Shown: piece after piece, positions 26,603-34,573 of the stretch | Layout: the number at the start of each line of letters is the position of its first letter | Position numbering within the stretch: the first letter of the stretch is position 1 | Origin: Cellulomonas soli | GTDB lineage: Bacteria > Actinomycetota > Actinomycetes > Actinomycetales > Cellulomonadaceae | Assembly: GCF_013409305.1 (NCBI RefSeq) | Contig: NZ_JACBZJ010000001.1 | Location: 1,054,001-1,118,000, forward strand | Direction: 5' to 3' | DNA length: 64,000 nt | Notes under the pieces: model-generated | The model's input: only the letters and a program-made list of their open reading frames with translations | The model's database searches: none | What the model was told of the DNA's origin: nothing | Translations under genes and position numbers: made by a program

Positions 26603-27199
26603 GTGCCGCGGATCGATGCCCCGACGGTCGCCGAGCACCGGGCCGCCCGGGAACGGGCCCTGCTGGACGCCGCGCGCGGCCTGCTGACCGACCGACCCGA
26701 CCGCCTGCCGACGCTCGCGGAGGTCGGGGAGCTCGCCGGCCTGTCCCGTTCGAGCGTCTACCAGTACTACGCCTCGCGCGACGACCTGCTCTCGGCGGTC
26801 GTGCGCGACTCGTTCCCGCGTTGGCAGCAGCGGCTGGACACGGCGATCGCGGCGGCGACCGGTCCGCGGGGGCGCATCCTGGCGTACCTGCGCGTGAACC
26901 TCGAGCTCGTCGCGGACGGCGAGCACGCCCTGGCCCGGACGCTGGTGTCGGTGGCCCCGTCCGAGGAGCTGGCGCGCCGGTCGCAGACGTTCCACGACCG
27001 GCTGCTCGTGCCGTTGCGCGGGGCCCTCGAGGAGCTCGGCGTGCCCGACCCCGAGACGACGACCGAGCTGCTCAACGGCCTGGTGCACACCGCCTCACGC
27101 GTGGTCGAGCGGACCGGGGAGCTGGAGCGCACCTACGACGCGACCGCGGCGCTGGTCGACGCGTACCTGCGCACGCTCCCCGGGCCCGCGCCCGCCTGA
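26603..27199 (+). CDS. TetR/AcrR-family transcriptional regulator
   Basis: The 198-aa protein starts at GTG 26603 after a GGGGGGG tract. The open frame extends to 26456, but that part is not protein-like. An N-terminal helix-turn-helix (LPTLAEVGELAGLSRSSVYQYYASRDDLLSAVV) is followed by an all-helical ligand domain. It ends 4 nt from the convergent ABC ATPase gene. The palindrome in the ABC operon promoter (29085-29099) is a candidate target; this is inference. Confidence 0.9.
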   Translation: MPRIDAPTVAEHRAARERALLDAARGLLTDRPDRLPTLAEVGELAGLSRSSVYQYYASRDDLLSAVVRDSFPRWQQRLDTAIAAATGPRGRILAYLRVNLELVADGEHALARTLVSVAPSEELARRSQTFHDRLLVPLRGALEELGVPDPETTTELLNGLVHTASRVVERTGELERTYDATAALVDAYLRTLPGPAPA

Positions 27200-27203
27200 C
27201 CGC

Positions 27204-27902
27204 TCAGGCCGGCCGCAGCCGGCCGTCGACCATCTCCAGGACGCGGTCGCAGTGCTCGAGCACGTCGTGGTCGTGGGTCACCATCACGGACGCGACGGCG
27301 TGCCGGTGGGTCTGGTCGGCCAGCAGCTGGACGGTCTCGTGCGAGCGGCGGCGGTCGAGCGCCGCGGTCGGCTCGTCGACCAGCAGGACCGACGGCGAGG
27401 CCACGAGCGCCCGGGCGATGCCGACGCGCTGACGCTCCCCACCGGAGAGGTTCCCCGGCCGCCGGTGCGCGTGGGCGGTCATCCCGACGGCCTCGAGCAG
27501 CGCCTCGGGCGGCGTCGTGGCGCGTCGACCGGTGATGTGCTCCACGAGCCGGAGCTGGTCGAGCGCGGTGAGCGCGGGCACCAGGTTGCCGGACTGGAAG
27601 ACGAAGCCGACGTGGTCGCGCCGGAACGTCGCCCGGGCCCGGGCCGAGAGCGTCGTGACGTCGACGCCGTCGACGACGACCGACCCGGAGGTCGGCCGGG
27701 CGAGGCCGCCGGCCACGGCGAGCAGGCTGGACTTGCCGGCACCCGAGGGACCGACGACTGCCACGAGTTCGCCGGGGACGACCTGCAGGTCGACGTGGTC
27801 CAGGGCGACGACCTGCAGGTCACCGGTGCCGAACGTCAGGGTGATGTCCGCGAGGGTCAGGCCGGTGCGGACGCGGGTGGAGGCGGTGGCGGTGGCGGTC
27901 AT
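27204..27902 (-). CDS. ABC transporter ATPase (LolD/MacB type)
   Basis: A 232-aa ATPase with Walker A GPSGAGKSS, signature LSGGERQRVGIARAL, Walker B VLLVDEPTAALD and an H-loop (VMVTHDHDV). It overlaps the upstream permease gene by 4 nt, so the two form a complex. The set is a two-gene MacB/FtsX-type exporter or mechanotransmission system without a periplasmic partner nearby. It may export peptides, lipoproteins or antibiotics. Confidence 0.93.
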   Translation of the reverse strand: MTATATASTRVRTGLTLADITLTFGTGDLQVVALDHVDLQVVPGELVAVVGPSGAGKSSLLAVAGGLARPTSGSVVVDGVDVTTLSARARATFRRDHVGFVFQSGNLVPALTALDQLRLVEHITGRRATTPPEALLEAVGMTAHAHRRPGNLSGGERQRVGIARALVASPSVLLVDEPTAALDRRRSHETVQLLADQTHRHAVASVMVTHDHDVLEHCDRVLEMVDGRLRPA

Positions 27903-29029
27903 CGGTTCTCTCCGAGGGCGGTGACGGGGTCGATGGAGGCGATGCGGACGGTGGCGATGCTCGCGCCCACGAGCCCGAGACCGAGCAGCAGCGCGGCACC
28001 TCCGGCCACGGGTGCGGTCTGGAGCGCGAACGGCATCCCGGTGCCGAGCAGCAGGCTGCCCAGGCCCAGCCCGACGGCGACTCCCACGCCGACGGCGGCG
28101 GTGAGCATGATCGCGGCCTGCAGGACCCCGTCGCGCAGCAGGAATCCGGTGGAGGCGCCGATCGCCCGCATCACGGCCAGCTCGCGGGTGCGCTGCACGG
28201 TCCAGAGCGTGAAGAACGCGCCGACGACGAGCGCCGAGATCGCGTAGAGGAACACCTGGATGAGCTGCATGGTCATCAGCTCGGCGGTGTACCCCGGTGA
28301 GGAGTCGAAGGCGTCCGTGATCGTGCGCGCTGACGTCCCCGCCGCGGCATCGGCAGCCGCCAGGTCGGGCAGCGCACCGTCGACACCACGCACCGCCACG
28401 ACGCTCGCGACGTCGTAGGTGCCCGCGTCCGGCTGCTCGCCGGGCAGCAGTCCTGCGTGGATCTCCTGCCAGGTGGGAAGCGGGACGTAGGCGATGTCGA
28501 CGTGCCCGAAGGTGCGCTGGTCGGCGGTGAAGCCGACCACCGTGAGCTCGGTGCCGAGCCGGTCGAGCGTGATGACGTCACCGAGCGCGACTCCTTCGTC
28601 ACGGGCCGAGGAGCTCAGCACGGCCTCCCCCGCGGCGGCCAGCGGACGGCCGTCGGCGGCGTCGGGCGCGACGAACCCCGAGGGGTCGACGCCGAACAGC
28701 GTCAGGTCCACGGGCGTCCCGTCGTCGTTCTTCGCGTTGACGATCGACGTGCCGAGCAGCTCGGCGTCGGCGACGTCGTCGCGGGCGGCCCAGCTGTCGC
28801 GCTGCGCGGTCGTCACCTCCGAGCGGGTGAACGCCGAGTCGGCCTTCGTCCCCTCGGAGAAGGCGACGACCTCGACCGGGCTGCGCATGAGGCCGGACAC
28901 CCCGTCGACGACGAGCCCGGACGACAGCCCGGACAGCAGGACCATGAGGACGGCGATGAGGGCGATGACGGCGCCCATCAGGCCGAAGCGGGTACGCGCG
29001 AAGGCGAGCTCACGCAGAGCGAGGAACAC
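27899..29029 (-). CDS. FtsX/MacB-type ABC permease
   Basis: The 376-aa permease has an N-terminal membrane helix (about residues 15-40), a large extracytoplasmic MacB_PCD domain (about 45-240) and three C-terminal helices (about 255-365), with the family RIASIDPVTALGENR-like end. Four membrane helices flanking one periplasmic loop is the MacB/FtsX plan. The GTG 29029 start has AGAGG upstream. It is co-translated with the ATPase by a 4-nt overlap. The promoter region contains a 15-bp palindrome. Confidence 0.9.
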   Translation of the reverse strand: MFLALRELAFARTRFGLMGAVIALIAVLMVLLSGLSSGLVVDGVSGLMRSPVEVVAFSEGTKADSAFTRSEVTTAQRDSWAARDDVADAELLGTSIVNAKNDDGTPVDLTLFGVDPSGFVAPDAADGRPLAAAGEAVLSSSARDEGVALGDVITLDRLGTELTVVGFTADQRTFGHVDIAYVPLPTWQEIHAGLLPGEQPDAGTYDVASVVAVRGVDGALPDLAAADAAAGTSARTITDAFDSSPGYTAELMTMQLIQVFLYAISALVVGAFFTLWTVQRTRELAVMRAIGASTGFLLRDGVLQAAIMLTAAVGVGVAVGLGLGSLLLGTGMPFALQTAPVAGGAALLLGLGLVGASIATVRIASIDPVTALGENR

Positions 29030-29078
29030 GGTGCACCTCTCGGGAGGGGAGCCGCGAAGTTATCGACGCGGTGTCGAC

Positions 29079-29099
29079 ATCTTACCGACATCATGTCGG
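29079..29099 (-). promoter_or_regulatory. ABC operon promoter with operator palindrome
   Basis: On the minus strand a -10-like TAAGAT (29084 to 29079) is preceded immediately by the perfect 15-bp palindrome CCGACATCATGTCGG (29085-29099), which occupies the spacer. A further CGACATC copy is nearby at 29074-29080. A repressor bound here would block RNA polymerase. The TetR protein at 26,603 is the closest candidate. Confidence 0.55.
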
Positions 29100-29218
29100 G
29101 AACACTAGACGGCGGTGCTCACCTGCTCCCGACGCCGGCTGCGCACCCCGTCGGGCGCGGCCCTCCAGCAGGTCGTCAGCCGTCACCCTGGGTGCGAGCA
29201 GGACGGGGGCCCGACACC

Positions 29219-29590
29219 GTGTGGGACACCTCCGTGGTCCCTCCGCGGCTCTCGAACGTCTCGCTGCAGTTCGAAGGGTGGCTCGGCGACGACCTGATCG
29301 AGACCTACCCGCTGTTCGCCGTCACGGACAGGCTGCGGGCGGCGCTGAGGGCATCCGGCGTGAGCGGGGTGTCGTTCGAGCAGGTGCCGACCATCAGATC
29401 CGAGCAGTTGCTCGAGCTCCAGCCCGGGGACGAGATCGGCACGTGGTCGCTCATGGCCGTCACCGGCCGAGCGGGCACCGACGACGCCTGGCTGAGCCCC
29501 CGCTGGATGCTCATGGTGTCCCAGCGCTTCTGGGACGTCGCCTCACGGTTCCAGCTGACCTACTGCGACATCGCCGAGCACACGAGCTGA
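29219..29590 (+). CDS. Hypothetical 123-aa protein
   Basis: The GTG start at 29219 gives a 123-aa protein with protein-like composition: LSNVSLQFEGWLGDDL, then YPLFAVTDRLRAALRASGVSG, and a C-terminal domain with SPRWMLMVSQRFWDVASRF. The block FEGWLGDDL...FAVTDRLRAAL occurs, as far as I recall, in small proteins found near toxin-immunity loci, but I cannot name the family. No signal peptide or membrane segment is present. It lies 189 nt from the divergently transcribed ABC operon start and faces the convergent YezG-like gene. An alternative start at GTG 29234 exists. Confidence 0.5.
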   Translation: MWDTSVVPPRLSNVSLQFEGWLGDDLIETYPLFAVTDRLRAALRASGVSGVSFEQVPTIRSEQLLELQPGDEIGTWSLMAVTGRAGTDDAWLSPRWMLMVSQRFWDVASRFQLTYCDIAEHTS

Positions 29591-29778
29591 CTCACAGGGC
29601 CCGAGCGGACCGGCTCCACGTCCACGATCGCCTGGATCCGTCTCCCATGACCGGGGGCGTCAGTCCGCGGCGCCAACGCAGCAAGCGCCGCCGGCTCGAT
29701 GTTCGTCCCCCAGCTCTTCGAGAGCACCCACGTCGAGTCGCTCACCTGCACAGCGCGAACGCTTCAAGCGGCTCCTCG
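29591..29778. other. Short gap with doubtful 63-aa minus-strand frame
   Basis: Between two convergent genes there is a minus-strand frame (29560-29751) encoding a 63-aa peptide with STWVLSKSWGTNIEPAALAAL, which looks protein-like but has no good start context. It may be a remnant of a longer gene. No hairpin terminator is obvious. Confidence 0.3.
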
Positions 29779-30618
29779 CTACCCGCTCAGCCCGAGGATG
29801 CGGCGCTCGTAAGAGAGCACTCCGGGGGCGAACAGCACGCACCCGGTGACCTCGTTCACCACCGTGATCACCGTGTGGACGATGTCGATTGCAGTCGTCT
29901 CGTCGCATTGGTCGGGGAACACGTCCGCGATCCAGGACAGCTCATGAGCGAAGCACGCCAGGCTCATGTAGCCCTCGCCGATGGTGATGCGCAGCTCCTC
30001 GTAGATGCTCGGCCGACCGTCGGCGTCCTCACCCTCGTCAGCACCGAGCCGCACCTGGACGCCCGCTGCCGTCAGACGCTTCACCATCTCCCCGAGCCAC
30101 AGGTGGCCCTGCGGTGTCGTGGTCGCGTCCAACGGACGCGGTGCCGGCCCGCCGTCGACGGTGAAGCTCATCTGCCAGCGCACGCCCAACCAGTCGTCGG
30201 TCGGGACTGCCTTGGCTGCCAGCCACGCCGGCGTGACTTGGGCCGCGCGGGGACGCTTCGCCAACTCGACCTCCCATGAAGCCGGGGCGAACTCGAACGG
30301 TGGCTCGTGGTCATAGTCGAAGTCCACCGTGATCCGACCGACGGCAAGCACGACCGCCCGTGCGGTGAGCCACGACCCGGCACCCGGCACGTACGCCTGC
30401 TCGTGAGCAGCGAGGAACACATCAACCAGCTCGATCGTCTTGCGGCCCACCGTGGGAACCTCGCTCCCGTCGCCGAGGTGGGCGACGACGGACGAGTGCA
30501 CCTCCCCGCCGACGATCGAGATCGTCAGCGAGACGTCCGACCACCCGTGAGGTGCGATCGACGACAAGAGCTGGCCGAGCAGCTGTTGCTGCTCGGGCGC
30601 GAGCGGGACCTGTGCCAC
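29779..30618 (-). CDS. YezG/DUF600-like protein (paralogue B)
   Basis: A 279-aa paralogue of the protein at 15,322-16,173, aligned over nearly the full length. Shared elements include AYVPGAGSWLTARAVV, FEFAPASWEVEL, RPLDATTTPQGHLWL, ITIGEGYMS, VFPDQC and a C-terminal SYERRILGL. GTG 30618 was chosen because homology starts about five codons later; the open frame to 30852 is not homologous. The N-terminal half resembles YezG/DUF600 immunity-type folds. No toxin gene is near. Two divergent copies in one window suggest a lineage-specific family. Confidence 0.6.
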   Translation of the reverse strand: MAQVPLAPEQQQLLGQLLSSIAPHGWSDVSLTISIVGGEVHSSVVAHLGDGSEVPTVGRKTIELVDVFLAAHEQAYVPGAGSWLTARAVVLAVGRITVDFDYDHEPPFEFAPASWEVELAKRPRAAQVTPAWLAAKAVPTDDWLGVRWQMSFTVDGGPAPRPLDATTTPQGHLWLGEMVKRLTAAGVQVRLGADEGEDADGRPSIYEELRITIGEGYMSLACFAHELSWIADVFPDQCDETTAIDIVHTVITVVNEVTGCVLFAPGVLSYERRILGLSG

Positions 30619-30777
30619 TGCACCACCACCGCCTCGCCGACACCAACGCCGCTCGGGAAGATACCTGACGAACACCCGACTCGGTCTCAGCGAGTCGCCG
30701 GGGTCCTTCTCCCACCGCGAGCGCAGCAGGTGCCCCGGGCGATCACGTCCCACATCGAATGGGCCGGTGGTACGTTG

Positions 30778-30788
30778 ACTCAATGAGT
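30778..30788. promoter_or_regulatory. Palindrome over the vapB start codon
   Basis: ACTCAATGAGT is an 11-bp palindrome around a central A and includes the vapB ATG at 30783. An autoregulatory VapB-VapC complex could bind it. There is no other strong promoter element in the adjoining 160-nt gap. Confidence 0.4.
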
Positions 30789-31028
30789 GGGACATATCCG
30801 GTGACCATGGGAGATCGTGGGCGACTCGTCGTTCCAGCGGAGGTGCGCGCACACGTCGGGCTCGAGGAGGGCGTCCCCCTGCTGCTGCTCGAGACGCCCG
30901 GCGGTCTGGTGCTCATGACCAGGGAGCAGGCGCGCGAGCTCCTGCGGCGCCAGCTCGCCGGCTCCGACGTCGTCGCACAGCTCCTGGCCGACCGTCGATC
31001 TGCCGCCGCTGCGGAGGACGCCGCATGA
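30783..31028 (+). CDS. vapB: AbrB/VapB-type antitoxin
   Basis: An 81-aa protein. Residues 1-45 form the swapped-hairpin AbrB fold (YPVTMGDRGRLVVPAEVRAHVGLEEG). The Arg/Ala-rich C-terminal helix (RELLRRQLAGSDVVAQLL) would bind and inhibit the toxin. It overlaps vapC by 4 nt (ATGA). The complex probably represses its own promoter. Confidence 0.9.
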   Translation: MSGTYPVTMGDRGRLVVPAEVRAHVGLEEGVPLLLLETPGGLVLMTREQARELLRRQLAGSDVVAQLLADRRSAAAAEDAA

Positions 31029-31393
31029 CGGTCGTCCTGGACGCGTCCGCGGTCCTGGCCTTCATCACAGGCGAGCCCGGCGCGGACGTCGTGGAGCAGG
31101 CGCTGACCGGCACCACAGTGTGCTCGGTCGTGAACTGGTCGGAAGTCGCACAGAAGGTCCGTGCCGCCGGCGGGGACTGGTCCGTCGCGTCCGCTCTGCT
31201 CGCCAGCTACGGCCTCTCCCCGCTCGACGCCACGACCCACGACGCCGAGGGTGCCGCGGCGCTGTGGCAGCGCGGCTCCGGGCTGTCTCTTGCTGACCGC
31301 TTCTGCCTCGCGCTCGCCAGCCGGCTCGACGCCGTCGCCCTGACGGCCGACACCGCCTGGGGCATCTCGGAACGCGTACGGCAGATCCGCTGA
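31025..31393 (+). CDS. vapC: VapC PIN-domain toxin
   Basis: A 122-aa PIN-domain RNase. Acidic residues of the active site are visible: D6 in VLDASAVLAF, E in NWSEVAQK, D in LSLADRFCLALA and D in ALTADTAW. VapC toxins cleave tRNA or rRNA and arrest growth. The catalytic residues are intact, so the pair should be functional. Confidence 0.92.
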   Translation: MTVVLDASAVLAFITGEPGADVVEQALTGTTVCSVVNWSEVAQKVRAAGGDWSVASALLASYGLSPLDATTHDAEGAAALWQRGSGLSLADRFCLALASRLDAVALTADTAWGISERVRQIR

Positions 31394-31538
31394 CGACTTC
31401 CTCGCAACCTCGGCAAGCACCTCGGGGCCGGCGTCCCTCGCCCCGCGATTTGGTCGACGCTCCGCTGCGCGGGCCCCACCGAAGCGTCGCGACCTCGTGC
31501 AGCAGACCCAGCCCGCTGACGACCTGAGCCGCGATCAC
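31394..31538. other. Gap after vapC with weak inverted repeat
   Basis: The convergent gap holds GGTCGACGCT (from about 31451) and AAGCGTCGCGACC (from about 31482), which can pair imperfectly with a two-nt bulge. It may act as a terminator for vapBC and the opposing membrane-protein gene. Confidence 0.3.
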
Positions 31539-31868
31539 TCAGAGCAGCTGGTGGGTCACCCCGTACCACCCGCCGATCCACACGACGGTGCACAGCGTGA
31601 GCCCGATGATCACGCGCCACCGTGGGCGGGAGGTCCAGGGAACGAACCACCACGGTGCGGCGAGGATGATTCCGGCGAGGAGCGTGAATGCGCCGACCAG
31701 CACGGAGGATCCGCGATCATCCCAGTTGCACGCGTGCAGTCCGCACCATGCGAAACCGGCGAATCCCACCGCCACGTATCCGCCCAAGAGGCTGAGCGGG
31801 ACGGCCCAGAGCAGGTGGAGAGGACGGGTCCGCCTCGGTGGCTCGTACCCCTGGTAGGGGGTGCTCAC
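31539..31868 (-). CDS. Small integral membrane protein
   Basis: A 109-aa protein from GTG 31868. It has three membrane helices: about residues 16-36 (LLWAVPLSLLGGYVAVGFAG), 50-70 and 83-100. A short Arg-rich N-terminus gives an inside orientation. The family is unknown. The GTG start overlaps the stop codon (TGA) of an upstream minus-strand frame, the pattern of coupled genes, which suggests that an upstream partner once existed. Confidence 0.6.
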   Translation of the reverse strand: MSTPYQGYEPPRRTRPLHLLWAVPLSLLGGYVAVGFAGFAWCGLHACNWDDRGSSVLVGAFTLLAGIILAAPWWFVPWTSRPRWRVIIGLTLCTVVWIGGWYGVTHQLL

Positions 31869-32029
31869 GATGTGTGCCCGGCAACGGTGACCGTTCCGGA
31901 CGTGCTCACGGTGCCTCCGTGCAGCCAGCCGGCGGTTGCGCTGGGGCCGTTGACAGTGATCGTTCCGGGTGTGTGCACCTCGAGCGTGGCTCCGTTCGAG
32001 GTGGTCGTCGCACCAGAGAAACGTACTGC
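31865..32029 (-). pseudogene. Possible remnant of an upstream surface-protein gene
   Basis: A minus-strand open frame of 54 codons ends with TGA at 31865 in a 4-nt overlap with the start of the membrane-protein gene. It encodes Thr/Val/Gly-rich strand repeats (TLEVHTPGTITVNGPSAT and GGTVSTSGTVTVAGHTS) and begins right after a stop codon, with no usable start. Beta-strand repeats like this are common at C-termini of secreted proteins. It is probably a truncated or frameshifted remnant. Confidence 0.35.
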
Positions 32030-32340
32030 TCAGGCTGCTGCGGAGCCCGTGAGCGCCGGGCTTCGCGGTGAGTCCAGCTGACCAACTCGGGGCGTCGTCC
32101 GCTGCCGCGAGGGTGTTCAGCCACGACGTCCACGTGACCTTGTTCTGATGTCGTGTCTGCCACCGGCTGCTGCGGGGCGGATACCTCCGGGGCAACGACC
32201 GCGGCGGCATCTTCGACGGTTCCGCCGACGACCGGCCGGGCTGCCGCGCCGGAGATCGCCGAACCGTCGATGTCGACACGTTGAACGGCGGCAACCCACT
32301 TGAGCAGGTGTGGTGGCGTCAGCCGCCCCACCGTGACGCC
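32030..32340. other. Gap without confident gene
   Basis: 311 nt between the remnant and the 208-aa gene. A minus-strand frame reading TWTSWLNTLAAADDAPSW is mildly protein-like and may be the frameshifted continuation of the remnant at 31,865-32,029. No RNA gene or promoter is convincing. Confidence 0.3.
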
Positions 32341-32967
32341 ATGAACACCGCCCAGCGCGCAGCCGCCTTCATCGGCATCTGCGTCGCCGGCGGTGTGCTC
32401 GTCGGTGGGGGCCTCTCGCTGGCGCTGCACAGCGCCTTCCGCGAAGGCGGCCGAGGCGACACGGTTCTCGAGACAGCATCGAAAGAACTTCGCTCGCCCC
32501 AGACGTCCGCCCAGATGCTCACCGACCGCCTCGCCGCCATCGACGGGGTGGACCCGAGCATCGAGTCCGCCGGTGGCAGCACACAGTTCGTCCCCGTCAT
32601 CGACAGCCCGCAGTGGCCGGCCGTCTTCGACGAGGTCGTCGCGATCTGCCAAGGCAGCGGCGACCTGTGGACCCACTTCGGCGCGGAGCCACCCGTGTGC
32701 GTCATCGCCACCAGCACCGTCACGGTCGAGTCCGGCTGGCCGTTCATCTCCGGCCGGGCGGCCGTCGACCTCGCCACCGAGTTGGCTGCCGACCCGTCCG
32801 TGCGCGCCGTGTCCGTCGGCATGGGCGACGACGGCCAGGGCCGCGTGCTGGTCACGGTCGACGAGACGCAGGACGTCGACACCTTCCGTGCCGAGCACGC
32901 CACCCTGGTGGGCAGGTACGCCAAGACCTCGATGGCGCTTCTGGTGCAACCTCAGCTCCCTGGGTGA
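32341..32967 (+). CDS. Membrane-anchored hypothetical protein
   Basis: A 208-aa protein. An N-terminal hydrophobic segment (RAAAFIGICVAGGVLVGGGLSLAL, about residues 6-29) anchors or exports it. The rest is soluble, acidic and Val-rich, with one Cys pair (VAICQG and PVCVIAT). I do not recognise a domain. ATG 32341 is the only sensible start. It lies 248 nt before the tRNA-Lys gene, and no operon partner is evident. Confidence 0.55.
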   Translation: MNTAQRAAAFIGICVAGGVLVGGGLSLALHSAFREGGRGDTVLETASKELRSPQTSAQMLTDRLAAIDGVDPSIESAGGSTQFVPVIDSPQWPAVFDEVVAICQGSGDLWTHFGAEPPVCVIATSTVTVESGWPFISGRAAVDLATELAADPSVRAVSVGMGDDGQGRVLVTVDETQDVDTFRAEHATLVGRYAKTSMALLVQPQLPG

Positions 32968-33215
32968 GCTGATCGCATCAGGGCGCGACCAGTGCGAGCC
33001 ACCGTTCAGCGACGATGGCCCGATGAGGGCGGGGTCGCCCGCGTCGGACTGGCCGATGAGCACCGACGGGCCGCTCCACGTCCTCGGGCATGGTCCCTGA
33101 ACTGCCACGACCAGGCGGTACCGTCAGTCCCGTCACACCGCAGCGGTCCACGCGTCGCTCGCGAACGACACGGGTGTTGTCCCGCGGACTCCACGAGTGG
33201 ATCCACTCACCACCC

Positions 33216-33291
33216 GGGCCTCTAGCTCAATCGGCAGAGCAGCGGACTTTTAATCCGCGGGTTGTGGGTTCGATCCCCACGGGGCCCACCA
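33216..33291 (+). tRNA. tRNA-Lys (anticodon UUU), CCA encoded
   Basis: A complete cloverleaf. The acceptor stem is GGGCCTC/GGGGCCC, the D-arm contains AGCTCAATCGGCAGAGC, the anticodon loop is CTTTTAA giving UUU, and the T-arm is GTGGGTTCGATCCCCAC. The genomic CCA follows discriminator A. tRNA 3' ends are common integration sites for mobile elements; an accessory region begins just downstream. Confidence 0.97.
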
Positions 33292-33792
33292 AGGTGTTTG
33301 TGCAGGTAAGAGGCTTACGCGGCGGGTGTGGCGGAGGCCCGAACTGGCGGTCGTCCGGGCGGCTAGTCCGCATTTAGTCCGCACTTTGTCCACGCGACCC
33401 CGGGTCCGGCCCACTGCGGCCCTTACGCGAGCGAGGGCGAGCCGAGCCCAGCTCCGGGCCCAAAGCTGGCCTACGACACGCGTTCGGGGCAAGGGAAGAC
33501 CAGGCCGCGACCCTCCCGCAGGACGGGGGACTACTCGAGCTCCTGCAGGCCTCCAGGCGCCCGGTGACAGGTGGGGCGGTGGAGAAGTGTTCGGCACGCC
33601 CGCTCACTACTACGCGCGGATGTCCTGACAGTGCGGCGCCAGGCCGGACAGCGGCTCTCGGCGGGAGGAAGCGACCAACGCATCGGCGCGACCGCCAACG
33701 GGCAGGTCGAGACTCCTCGGTGCCGATGCCTTTCACCGCATGGCGGGACGACGTTCATGGGGCAAGCGGGCACGAACAGAGAGGAGCCCCCG
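33292..33792. other. 500-nt gap between tRNA-Lys and the Ubl operon
   Basis: No convincing gene is seen. The long open frames here are shadows. The stretch presumably carries the promoter of the ubiquitin-like operon, but no clear -35/-10 pair stands out. I could not find a second copy of the tRNA 3' end elsewhere in the window that would mark an attachment-site pair. Confidence 0.4.
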
Positions 33793-34140
33793 ATGAGCAC
33801 TCCTACCGAGAGCGACACGACGTCCAAGCCGGGCCACGGCGAGGACCACCCGTTCAAGGTGACCATCCGGTCCCTTGCGGGGCACAGCGACACGGTCACC
33901 ATCAAGCCGTCCGACACGATCGGCGAGGTGCGTGACCAGGAGGTCAAGAGGTTCATCTCCAAGGGGTGGCTCACGGCAGGCGAGTACGCCCTGACGCTGC
34001 CGCGCGTCTCCAAGAGCGAACTCGACCCGACTGCCACATTCGGTGACCTGGAGGTCATCGCGGGCGACGTCCTGGTGCTGATCAACCGCAAGCCGCAGGT
34101 CGACGGGAGCTACCCGGTCGACACGGTCGACCAGGCCTGA
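33793..34140 (+). CDS. Ubiquitin-like beta-grasp protein (Ubl)
   Basis: A 115-aa protein. Residues about 20-100 follow a beta-grasp pattern: strand FKVTIRSLAG, strand DTVTIKPSDTIGEV, a helix EVKRFISKGW, strand YALTLPRVSK, the TFGDLEVIAGDVLVLI turn and last strand. The C-terminus is QVDGSYPVDTVDQA rather than a bare di-glycine. Cleavage after Gly105 by the neighbouring JAMM peptidase would give a mature end, but this is inference. ATG 33793 follows AGAGGAG. It is the first of seven tightly linked genes and would be the protein tag. It appears to be one Ubl fold, unlike the tandem fold of ISG15-like BilA proteins. Confidence 0.78.
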   Translation: MSTPTESDTTSKPGHGEDHPFKVTIRSLAGHSDTVTIKPSDTIGEVRDQEVKRFISKGWLTAGEYALTLPRVSKSELDPTATFGDLEVIAGDVLVLINRKPQVDGSYPVDTVDQA

Positions 34141-34153
34141 CGGCCCGAGCACC

Positions 34154-34573
34154 GTGGCTCTGCACCCGGCCGTTCTGTCGGACCTCCTGGACGAGGAGGT
34201 CCGACAGGCCCGCATCAAGTTGGGCCAGGACGCCGGCGACCTCCGCCGGGTTGGCACCAACGTGCTGATCACCGTGAAGCGCCCTGACGGCGTCTGGAAG
34301 CTGCTCCTCGACGGAGCCCGGTACGACTCGGAGCCCTTCGACGTTGCGCTGGTTGACGACGAGGGCGAGGTACTGGCCCTGGAGCAGTGGATCCCCGGCT
34401 TCGCCCTCGGGATCCATCCCAGCCTCAACGTCCCGTTCGTCTGTGTGAGCGGCACTCGCGGCTACTACGCCCACGAGAGCCACTTTGCTGAGCGCTGGGA
34501 CTCCCACCGCTTCAGCATGCGCCTTGACTCCCTGCTCGATTCCCTGCTCCGAAAGGCAGGCGTACATGCCTAG
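34154..34573 (+). CDS. E2-like conjugating-enzyme-fold protein
   Basis: A 139-aa protein starting with GTG 34154, 13 nt after the Ubl gene. The middle (NVLITVKRPDGVWKLLLDG, then YDSEPFDVALVDDEG and W79) matches the E2 strands and the proline-containing turn. The only cysteine, Cys97 in NVPFVCVSGTRGYYAHESH, sits where E2 catalytic cysteines lie and would form a thioester with the Ubl. The downstream His residues (107, 110) may help catalysis. Identification rests on pattern and on its place between Ubl and JAMM genes. Structure prediction would be decisive. Confidence 0.7.
   Translation: MALHPAVLSDLLDEEVRQARIKLGQDAGDLRRVGTNVLITVKRPDGVWKLLLDGARYDSEPFDVALVDDEGEVLALEQWIPGFALGIHPSLNVPFVCVSGTRGYYAHESHFAERWDSHRFSMRLDSLLDSLLRKAGVHA

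Noticed and set aside
31906..33108. 400-aa minus-strand frame
   Set aside because: Antisense of the 208-aa hypothetical protein; no motif, and codon positions fit the plus strand better.
33292..33792. CRISPR array or small RNA in the gap before the Ubl operon
   Set aside because: No regularly spaced repeats and no clear structured RNA; only ordinary GC-rich sequence.
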